64,000 nucleotides of DNA, taken from assembly GCF_001461695.1 (NCBI RefSeq), contig NZ_AUTC01000002.1:62001-126000 (forward strand), given 5' to 3'. The notes beneath the pieces are model-generated. The model saw only the letters and a list, made by a program, of their open reading frames with translations, was not told the DNA's origin and did no database searches. The DNA is from Sinorhizobium fredii USDA 205 (GTDB taxonomy: Bacteria > Pseudomonadota > Alphaproteobacteria > Rhizobiales > Rhizobiaceae). Positions 58,050 to 64,000 of the stretch are shown here, piece by piece; positions within the stretch are counted from its first letter, which is position 1, and each line of letters begins with the position of its first letter. A program made the position numbers and the translations under genes.

Positions 58050-60137
58050 TTATGCGAGGCCGAGCGTCGTGATGACGACGTCGATCACTTTGATGCCGAT
58101 GAAGGGAACGATGATGCCGCCGAGGCCGTAGACCAGCAGGTTGCGCGACAACAGCGCGCCGGCGCCGATCGGCCGGTATTTCACGCCTTTCAGCGAGAGC
58201 GGGATCAACGCGACGATGATCAGGGCGTTGAAGATGATCGCCGAGAGGATGGCGCTCTCCGGCGTTTTCAGCCCCATGATGTTGAGGGCGCCGAGCTGCG
58301 GGTAGAAGGCCAGGAACATCGCCGGTATGATGGCGAAATACTTGGCGACGTCGTTGGCGATCGAGAAGGTCGTGAGGGCGCCGCGCGTCATCAGCAACTG
58401 CTTGCCGATCTCGACGATCTCGATCAGCTTCGTCGGGTCCGAATCGAGGTCGACCATGTTGCCGGCCTCGCGAGCCGCCACCGTGCCGGTGTTCATCGCG
58501 ACGCCGACATCCGCCTGGGCGAGCGCCGGCGCGTCGTTCGTTCCGTCGCCGCACATCGCCACGAGCTTGCCTTTCGCCTGCTCCTCGCGGATGAGGCTGA
58601 GCTTGTTCTCCGGCGTCGCCTGGGCGAGGAAGTCATCCACGCCCGCTTCCGCCGCGATCGCCGCTGCCGTCATCGGGTTGTCGCCGGTGATCATCACGGT
58701 GCGGATGCCCATGCGGCGCAATTCGGCGAAGCGCTCCTTGATGCCGCCTTTGACGATGTCCTTCAAGTGGACGACACCGAGCAGCCGGCCGTCCTTGACC
58801 ACGGCAAGCGGCGTGCCGCCCGCCTTGGCGATCTCATCGGAAATGGCTTGAACCTCGCGGGCGGTCTGCGGCTCGCGCACGACCAGGCTCGCAGTGCCGT
58901 TGGTGCTCGCGACCGTCGCATGATCGACGTGCTGGAGGACGGCGTCGACCGCGCCCTTGCGGATGCTGGAGCCGTCGAAATCGACGCCGCTCATCCGGCT
59001 CTGCGCCGTGAACGGCACGAAGTGGGCATGCAGGCTTCCCATGTCGCGGGCGCGGATGCCGTATTTCTCCTTGGCGAGCACGACGATGGAACGGCCCTCC
59101 GGCGTCTCGTCGGCAAGCGACGCAAGTTGGGCCGCATCGGCCAATTCCTGGTCGCTGACGCCGCGCACCGGCTTGAATTCGGTCGCCTGGCGATTGCCGA
59201 GCGTGATCGTGCCGGTCTTGTCGAGCAGCAGCGTATCGACGTCGCCTGCCGCCTCGACGGCGCGGCCGGACATGGCAAGCACGTTGAAGCGCACCAGCCG
59301 ATCCATGCCGGCAATGCCGATCGCCGACAGAAGCGCGCCGATCGTCGTCGGGATCAGCGTGACGAAGAGCGCCACGAGAATGAGGACCGGGATATAGCCG
59401 CCGGCATAGGTGGCGAAACTCGGGATCGTCGCCGTCGCCAGGACGAAGATCAGCGTCATGCCGGCTAGCAGGATGTTGAGGGCGATCTCGTTGGGTGTCT
59501 TCTGCCGCTCGGCACCTTCGACGAGCGCAATCATGCGGTCGATGAAGGTCGAACCAGATGCGGCGGTGATCCGGACGCGGATCCAGTCGGACAGCACCTG
59601 CGTGCCGCCGGTGACGGCGGACCGGTCGCCGCCCGATTCCCGGATGACGGGCGCGGATTCCCCGGTGATGGCCGCCTCGTTGACGGAGGCGACACCTTCG
59701 ATGACTTCGCCGTCCGAGGGGATGATGTCGCCGGCCTCGACGAGCACGACATCGCCGACCTTCAGGCTCGTGCCGGGGACGATCTTGAAGTTCTTGATAT
59801 CGTCGCCCTTCAAGAGCTTCGCCTGGGTTTCCGTGCGCGTGCGGCGCAGCGATTCCGCCTGCGCCTTGCCGCGCCCCTCGGCCACCGCTTCGGCAAAATT
59901 GGCGAAGAGCACGGTGAACCAGAGCCAGATGACGATCTGGAAGGAGAAACCGATGTTCTCCCCGCCTGTGATCAGATCACGGAAAAGCAGGACAGTGGTC
60001 AAAGCGGAGACGACGGTGACGACGAACATCACCGGGTTCCGGGCAAGCGCCTTCGGATTGAGTTTCCGGAAGGCATCGCCAATGGCGGGTATGAGAATGC
60101 GAGCGTCCAGGATGCTCGTGGATTTGGACTGGCTCAT
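58050..60137 (-). CDS. kdpB: Potassium-transporting ATPase ATP-binding subunit KdpB
   Basis: This 695-aa P-type ATPase energises potassium uptake. The phosphorylated Asp306 is in [18 protein letters not shown] is in the actuator domain ([17 protein letters not shown]), and MVTGDN-like [13 protein letters not shown] and the hinge [14 protein letters not shown] are present. It follows a small orphan gene and kdpA. All catalytic features are intact. Confidence 0.96.
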   Translation of the reverse strand: MSQSKSTSILDARILIPAIGDAFRKLNPKALARNPVMFVVTVVSALTTVLLFRDLITGGENIGFSFQIVIWLWFTVLFANFAEAVAEGRGKAQAESLRRTRTETQAKLLKGDDIKNFKIVPGTSLKVGDVVLVEAGDIIPSDGEVIEGVASVNEAAITGESAPVIRESGGDRSAVTGGTQVLSDWIRVRITAASGSTFIDRMIALVEGAERQKTPNEIALNILLAGMTLIFVLATATIPSFATYAGGYIPVLILVALFVTLIPTTIGALLSAIGIAGMDRLVRFNVLAMSGRAVEAAGDVDTLLLDKTGTITLGNRQATEFKPVRGVSDQELADAAQLASLADETPEGRSIVVLAKEKYGIRARDMGSLHAHFVPFTAQSRMSGVDFDGSSIRKGAVDAVLQHVDHATVASTNGTASLVVREPQTAREVQAISDEIAKAGGTPLAVVKDGRLLGVVHLKDIVKGGIKERFAELRRMGIRTVMITGDNPMTAAAIAAEAGVDDFLAQATPENKLSLIREEQAKGKLVAMCGDGTNDAPALAQADVGVAMNTGTVAAREAGNMVDLDSDPTKLIEIVEIGKQLLMTRGALTTFSIANDVAKYFAIIPAMFLAFYPQLGALNIMGLKTPESAILSAIIFNALIIVALIPLSLKGVKYRPIGAGALLSRNLLVYGLGGIIVPFIGIKVIDVVITTLGLA

Positions 60138-60172
60138 AGGAGACTCCAGCTGAATGTTGTGAACGCCGGCGA

Positions 60173-60343
60173 TCAGATCGCTGCGAACAAGTAAGTGAAC
60201 GCCTTGCCGACGAGCACGAGCAGCGTCATCCCGCCCAAGATCAGGCAGAGGATGGTCGAGACCCGTGGCGGCGCCTCTCCCCGCGCCGCATGTCCGGCGC
60301 GGGGATGGAACTCTTTGCGTGAATGACGGACGAGCTGAGCCAT
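60173..60343 (-). CDS. Small membrane protein encoded between kdpA and kdpB (56 aa)
   Basis: The 56-aa chain begins [20 protein letters not shown] and ends with a single hydrophobic helix ([20 protein letters not shown], then YLFAAI), so it is an N-in single-pass peptide with a basic cytoplasmic stretch of about 28 residues. ATG 60343 lies 10 nt after the kdpA stop, preceded by GGTGG, and TGA is at 60173-60175. The 35-nt gap to kdpB places it inside the operon. It is not KdpF, which is encoded separately at 62091. No named family is recognised. A fourth membrane subunit or small regulator of KdpFABC is conceivable. Confidence 0.6.
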   Translation of the reverse strand: MAQLVRHSRKEFHPRAGHAARGEAPPRVSTILCLILGGMTLLVLVGKAFTYLFAAI

Positions 60344-60353
60344 GGCGCCACCG

Positions 60354-62057
60354 TTAGAAGGTTTGGCCGAGGAGCATGGCGAGATGCTCGACGATCGGCC
60401 CGACGGCGAGGGCGGGGAAGAACGTCAGGCCGCCGACGATCAGGATGACGCCGCTGAGCAGGCCGACGAAAAGCGCTCCGTCGGTCGGGAAAGTGCCTGC
60501 GGAAGCGGGGACGGTCTTCTTGGCGACGAGCGAGCCGGCGATGGCCAAGGCCGGGATGATGACCAGGAAGCGACCCATCAGCATGGCGATGCCGAGCGTC
60601 AGGTTGTACCAGACCGTATTGCCCGTCAGGCCGCCGAAGGCAGAGCCGTTATTCGCCGCCGCCGACGTGTAGGCGTAGAGGATTTCCGAGAAGCCGCGCG
60701 GACCGGGATTGGCGATCGACGCCACTGCGTCCGGCAGCACGACCGCGATCGCGGTCAGGACCAGCATCGCAAGCGGAAGGCACAGGATGGCAAGAACCGC
60801 CATCTTGACCTCCTTCGCCTCGATCTTCTTGCCGAGATATTCCGGCGTGCGACCGACCATAAGACCAGCCACGAAGATCGCCAAGACGACGAAGAGCAGG
60901 ATGCCGTAGAAGCCCGCGCCGACGCCGCCGACGATGATCTCGCCGAGCTCCATGTTGATCAGCGGGATGAGACCGCCGAGCGCCGTGAAGCTGTCATGCA
61001 TCGCGTTGACGGCACCGCAGGAGGCCGCCGTGGTGATGACCGCGAAGAGCGCCGACATGGAAATGCCGAAGCGAACTTCCTTGCCTTCCATATTGCCGCC
61101 CTGAAGGCCCAGCGCGTGGACGAGCGGGTTGCCGGCAGCCTCGGCCCAGTAGCAGACGACGACGCCAACGAGAAACAGGGCGGCCATCGTCGCGAAGATC
61201 GCCCAGCCCTGACGCTGGTTGCCGACCATGCGGCCGAAGACATTGGTGAGCGCCGCTCCGATAGCGAAGATCGAGACCATCTGGATGAGATTGGAGATCG
61301 CGTCCGGGTTCTCGAAGGGATGGGCGGCATTGGCATTGAAGAAGCCGCCGCCATTGGTGCCCAGCATCTTGATGGCGATCTGGGAGGCGACCGGGCCGAG
61401 GGCGATCGTCTGTTGCGCGCCTTCGAGCGTCGTGGCTCCGACATAGGCGCCAAGCGTCTGGGGCATGCCGAGATAAACATAGACGAGGGTCAGCACCACG
61501 CAGAGCGGCAGCAGCACGTAGAGCGTTGCCCTGGTCATATCGACCCAGAAGTTGCCGATCGACTTCACCGACGCCCTGGAAAATCCGCGGATCAGGGCCA
61601 CGGCAATGGCGATGCCGGTTGCCGCCGAAACGAAGTTCTGCACGGTCAGGCCGGCCATCTGCACGAGATAGGACATCGTGCTCTCACCGCCATAGTTCTG
61701 CCAGTTCGTATTGGTCATGAAGCTGACGGCGGTGTTGAAGGCAAGTTCCGGCGGGACGGCGGTCATGCCGGCCGGATTGAACGGCAACGCCCCCTGGAAA
61801 CGCTGGAGCAAATAGAGCAGCAGGAATCCCGCCAGGTTGAAGAACAGAAGGGCGGCCGCGTAGGTCGTCCAATGCTGCTCCTCCCGCTCGCTTGTGCCGG
61901 CGACGGCGTAGAGACCGCGCTCGACGGGTGCGAAGATCCATGAAAGAAGCGTGCGCTCGCCGTTAAAGACGCGCGTCATGTAGCCGCCGAGCGGCTTTAC
62001 CAGCAAGGCGACGATCCCGCAGAAGACAAGGATCTGTATCCATCCGTTGATAGTCAT
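60354..62057 (-). CDS. kdpA: Potassium-transporting ATPase channel-like subunit KdpA
   Basis: This 567-aa membrane subunit holds the potassium-selectivity filter within four repeated pore units and about ten helices. It begins [19 protein letters not shown]. The selectivity segments [17 protein letters not shown] and [19 protein letters not shown] are present. The ribosome-binding site is weak. It is located after kdpF and before the 56-aa gene. Confidence 0.95.
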   Translation of the reverse strand: MTINGWIQILVFCGIVALLVKPLGGYMTRVFNGERTLLSWIFAPVERGLYAVAGTSEREEQHWTTYAAALLFFNLAGFLLLYLLQRFQGALPFNPAGMTAVPPELAFNTAVSFMTNTNWQNYGGESTMSYLVQMAGLTVQNFVSAATGIAIAVALIRGFSRASVKSIGNFWVDMTRATLYVLLPLCVVLTLVYVYLGMPQTLGAYVGATTLEGAQQTIALGPVASQIAIKMLGTNGGGFFNANAAHPFENPDAISNLIQMVSIFAIGAALTNVFGRMVGNQRQGWAIFATMAALFLVGVVVCYWAEAAGNPLVHALGLQGGNMEGKEVRFGISMSALFAVITTAASCGAVNAMHDSFTALGGLIPLINMELGEIIVGGVGAGFYGILLFVVLAIFVAGLMVGRTPEYLGKKIEAKEVKMAVLAILCLPLAMLVLTAIAVVLPDAVASIANPGPRGFSEILYAYTSAAANNGSAFGGLTGNTVWYNLTLGIAMLMGRFLVIIPALAIAGSLVAKKTVPASAGTFPTDGALFVGLLSGVILIVGGLTFFPALAVGPIVEHLAMLLGQTF

Positions 62058-62090
62058 AGGTATGGCTTTCCGAGCATGAGGCCTTGGCGA

Positions 62091-62180
62091 TCAGAACCGC
62101 TCTGGGCGAATGAGGGCGTAGGTGAGGTAGACGAGAAGGAATACGGTCACCGCGCCACCGAGCGTGTATTCAACGAGCAT
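62091..62180 (-). CDS. kdpF: Potassium-transporting ATPase subunit KdpF
   Basis: This 29-aa single-helix peptide (MLVEYTLGGAVTVFLLVYLT, then YALIRPERF) matches KdpF, with the typical LGG start, hydrophobic core and the RPERF end. GGAG lies 7 nt before the ATG. It is directly upstream of kdpA (33 nt) and stabilises the KdpFABC complex. It is easily missed because of its length. Confidence 0.9.
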   Translation of the reverse strand: MLVEYTLGGAVTVFLLVYLTYALIRPERF

Positions 62181-62195
62181 CTTTCCGCTCCGCTA

Positions 62196-62276
62196 TTAGA
62201 GGTTGCTGCACGCCCGGACATAGGCAAACGATAAGGCGAAGAACACGATGCCTATTGCGAGAACGACAATGTCCAT
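62196..62276 (-). CDS. Putative 26-aa membrane peptide upstream of kdpF
   Basis: The frame from ATG 62276 to TAA 62196-62198 encodes a hydrophobic helix (MDIVVLAIGIVFFALSFAYV) ending RACSNL, 15 nt before kdpF. It is nearly pure transmembrane sequence, with an acidic start and a basic end. The ribosome-binding site is weak (GGGAT). Similar very short peptides before kdpF exist, as I recall, in other alphaproteobacteria, but no family name is known to me. It could be an additional small subunit, or a leader whose translation controls kdpF. Confidence 0.55.
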   Translation of the reverse strand: MDIVVLAIGIVFFALSFAYVRACSNL

Positions 62277-62474
62277 GTCGGTAATCCCTGTGCGTTGTTT
62301 CTACTGACTGCGCGTCACCTGGAGGCAGCGCCGGGCCGCCCGGCAGGTGATCGCGATCGATGTGCGCATCCCCGGCGCGACGATCGAGACGGCGCGGCGG
62401 TGGATGAATCTTGTCAGGAATATGGCTCCGAACCGCATAAAGGTTCGAGAGAGCCCCAAGAGGAAAGAAATAGG

Positions 62475-62488
62475 ATTCCTATAGGAAT
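62475..62488. promoter_or_regulatory. Perfect 14-bp palindrome about 200 nt upstream of the kdp genes
   Basis: ATTCCTATAGGAAT is fully symmetrical and is preceded by TAGG, so the TAGGAW-type half site is repeated. It lies in the kdp upstream region beside a RIME-like element. Whether it serves kdp is unknown. Confidence 0.35.
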
Positions 62489-62514
62489 TTGGCTGGCCGC
62501 AGGCCGCCTGAGCT

Positions 62515-62619
62515 ACTGCATGAATCCTTAAAATCGGAATCGATATAAGGACAAAAGCATGCAGAATTTCAAAGTGCTACAGCGACCTTGCGCGTCCGAT
62601 TGGACGCGGGGCGCTGTAA
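62515..62619. repeat. RIME-like two-hairpin intergenic element, copy 3
   Basis: This diverged 105-bp copy (ACTGCATGAATCCTTAAAAT at the left end, GGGGCGCTGTAA at the right) keeps both palindromes in weaker form. It lies between the kdp operon and the SRPBCC gene. It is the least conserved of the three copies. Confidence 0.65.
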
Positions 62620-62714
62620 TGCGTGACCGCTCTGACGAGCGGAGCGCGCCGCCGGTCATGGTGCGGACGGAATGCGCGATAAGCGAGTCCAAGCGCATCC
62701 AGGCAAACGTTTTT

Positions 62715-63182
62715 TCAGCCAAGGCGCACCAGGCGGCGCACAAGACCTTGCCGGCCGCGTTCCATGACGACCGCATGGTTCCAGCTGAAGACAGGCTTCA
62801 GGATGAAGGCAAGTCTGACCATCCAGGGCTTGGTGACCGTGACGATCCAGTCGTAGCGGATATTGCATTTCGAACCATCGGGTCGCAGCGTCCATCGGCC
62901 GACACCCTCGAGTTCACCTGACGCTTTCCCCTCGATGAGGGACGGCGGTTCTACCCTGGTCGTTTCCATGTCGAAAACCAAGTCATAGGGCAACGCCGTG
63001 GACCATTTCATCCGACGCACGGCGCCGATGCCGGTCTCGTCGCCTGGGCGCAGGAGCGTGACCTCTTTGACAGAGGGCCACCAGTCCGGCCAGGTCTCGG
63101 GCTGGTTCAGCACCAGCCAGACATCCTCGACGGAGGCATCGATGGTCCAGTTCGTGACAAGATGAAACTCGGTCGACGACAT
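62715..63182 (-). CDS. SRPBCC-family protein (polyketide cyclase/lipid-binding fold)
   Basis: This 155-aa START/SRPBCC-type protein begins MSSTEFHLVTNWTIDASVED and has the family pattern VWLVLNQPETWPDWWPSVKEV. Members bind small hydrophobic ligands. The C-terminus (MERGRQGLVRRLVRLG) is a basic amphipathic helix, as in the family. It is a lone gene on the minus strand between a RIME-like element and ribB, 162 nt from the latter. No ligand can be proposed. Confidence 0.83.
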   Translation of the reverse strand: MSSTEFHLVTNWTIDASVEDVWLVLNQPETWPDWWPSVKEVTLLRPGDETGIGAVRRMKWSTALPYDLVFDMETTRVEPPSLIEGKASGELEGVGRWTLRPDGSKCNIRYDWIVTVTKPWMVRLAFILKPVFSWNHAVVMERGRQGLVRRLVRLG

Positions 63183-63344
63183 CGCAATCCGCCTTCGCCG
63201 ATGCAGAGAGACTGACGGTGAAGCCCTGCAATCATAGGATATCCGACAGGCGACTGAAATAGGGCGGCCCCAGCGTTTGGGACCCGCCGCTCTCAGGAGC
63301 GGTGCGTCCTGAGACTACGCGCGGATGCGGGCATCCGGGGCGGG

Positions 63345-63995
63345 CTATGCCACCGACCTGATATCAGCGGGCTCCAACTCGCGGACGGATTCCTGTCGCC
63401 TAACATAAGCAATCAGGTCCTTGATCGTGATCAGCCGCAGAGCGTGATGTTGGGCGAAACGCTTGAGTTCAGGAAGACGCGCCATCGTGCCGTCGTCGTT
63501 TGCCACCTCGCAGATCACCCCGGAGGGTGCCAATCCGGCAAGGCGGGCCAGCTCGACTGCCGCTTCGGTATGGCCAGGCCGCGCAAGGACGCCGCGCGGG
63601 TTTGCCCGCAGTGGGAAGATGTGGCCGGGTCGCGCGAAGTCGGCGGGCCGGGATTTTTCGTCGATGAGGGCGAGGACCGTCGCCGCGCGGTCCGCAGCCG
63701 AGATGCCGGTTGTGGTGCCGTGGAAGTAGTCGACCGAAACGGTGAATGCCGTTTTGTGGAACTCGGTGTTGTCGGGCACCATCAGCGGAATATCGAGTGC
63801 GTCGAGGCGTTCGCCTTCCATCGCAACGCAGATCAGACCGCGCGCATGCTTCATCATGAAGGCTATCGCTTCGGGCGTCACCGCTTGCGTCGCCACGACG
63901 ACGTCGCCTTCGTTCTCCCGATCCTCGTCATCGACGACGACCACCATCTCTCCGCGGGCAACAGCCGCGATCGCATCCTCTATTTTCGAAATCAT
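63345..63995 (-). CDS. ribB: 3,4-dihydroxy-2-butanone 4-phosphate synthase
   Basis: RibB (EC 4.1.99.12) makes the four-carbon precursor of riboflavin from ribulose-5-phosphate. The 216-aa chain contains DDEDRENEGDVV with acidic metal ligands, the FHGTTTGISAADRA loop, and RPGHIFPLRA and GHTEAAVELARLAG. It is the monofunctional form, with no GTP cyclohydrolase II part. The start ATG 63993-63995 is just inside the window, so an upstream FMN riboswitch, if present, is beyond the edge. Confidence 0.94.
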   Translation of the reverse strand: MISKIEDAIAAVARGEMVVVVDDEDRENEGDVVVATQAVTPEAIAFMMKHARGLICVAMEGERLDALDIPLMVPDNTEFHKTAFTVSVDYFHGTTTGISAADRAATVLALIDEKSRPADFARPGHIFPLRANPRGVLARPGHTEAAVELARLAGLAPSGVICEVANDDGTMARLPELKRFAQHHALRLITIKDLIAYVRRQESVRELEPADIRSVA

Positions 63996-64000
63996 GCTTT

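Larger units (their letters stand above)
62277..62714. other. 438-nt region: kdp upstream region and RIME-like copy 3
   Basis: The region holds the upstream sequence of the kdp operon, a perfect 14-bp palindrome at 62475-62488 and a RIME-like element at 62515-62619. The rest (62620-62714) precedes the end of the SRPBCC gene and has no recognisable signal. No KdpE site could be assigned with confidence. Confidence 0.5.

Noticed and set aside
57222..59468. Open frame antisense to kdpC, kdpB and the kdpD start
   Set aside because: Same reason; the kdp genes on the other strand are unambiguous.
62295..62531. 78-codon frame in the kdp upstream region
   Set aside because: It overlaps the promoter region and repeat, has low-complexity Arg/Asp-rich content and no ribosome-binding site.
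48127..62619. Repeated elements considered as a CRISPR array
   Set aside because: Only three copies, thousands of bases apart, each with internal two-fold symmetry; no spacers or cas genes.

Overview
The window is a GC-rich, densely coded alphaproteobacterial segment. Gene content and short repeats fit a Sinorhizobium/Ensifer-type rhizobium. The pointers are many ABC importers with ATGA-coupled genes, an alpha-2-macroglobulin/PBP1C pair, an XdhABC/PuuD/UraH/PuuE purine block, three copies of a two-hairpin intergenic element resembling the rhizobial RIME class, and C-rich palindromes of a kind I associate with this group. The purine and pbpC blocks recall the pSymB chromid of S. meliloti, but this is from memory and was not checked. 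No rRNA, tRNA, phage, IS element or CRISPR array was recognised.

Region 1 (1-10.4 kb, minus strand) holds deoR, deoC, an aldehyde dehydrogenase, a FucU/RbsD-type mutarotase, a ribokinase-family kinase and a sugar ABC importer. Together they make a coherent 2-deoxyribose (deoxynucleoside sugar) catabolic operon by inference. Its transporter looks broken: one permease carries a -1 frameshift, and the ATPase has lost about 25 residues covering the Q-loop. Region 2 (10.7-16.7 kb) is an FCD-type GntR regulator divergent from a PotABCD-type importer and an Asp/Glu/hydantoin racemase; a perfect 14-bp palindrome lies between them. Region 3 (16.8-24.7 kb) is a periplasmic alpha-2-macroglobulin with a PAN domain and an intact CAEQ thioester motif, followed by PBP1C.

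Region 4 (24.8-38.1 kb) is a purine catabolic cluster: guanine deaminase, membrane urate hydroxylase PuuD, a LysR regulator, xanthine dehydrogenase (xdhA, xdhB, xdhC), HIU hydrolase, a PuuE-UraD fusion and an NCS2 purine permease. An unrelated oxidoreductase/HxlR pair is embedded in it. The UraD half is separated from PuuE by a -1 frameshift. A 16-bp identical motif occurs upstream of both puuE/uraH and the NCS2 permease gene. Region 5 (38.5-45.6 kb) is a branched-chain-type (HAAT) ABC importer next to pobA and an AraC regulator, so uptake of aromatic acids is likely.

Region 6 (45.6-53.5 kb) holds katG with an OxyR-like site, a small orphan protein, an FAD/Rieske oxidoreductase with a frameshifted Rieske end, a peroxiredoxin, a LysR regulator, panD and a DCC-family protein. 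Region 7 (53.5-62.3 kb) is a complete Kdp potassium system: kdpF, kdpA, kdpB, kdpC, kdpD and kdpE. It also carries a PtsN paralogue at its 3' end and two small membrane-protein genes not normally listed with kdp, 26 aa upstream of kdpF and 56 aa between kdpA and kdpB. Region 8 holds an SRPBCC protein and ribB.

Three separate single-base losses break conserved reading frames in this window. They could be real decay or residual sequencing indels. The in-frame Q-loop deletion in the first operon cannot be explained by a one-base error and favours true decay there.
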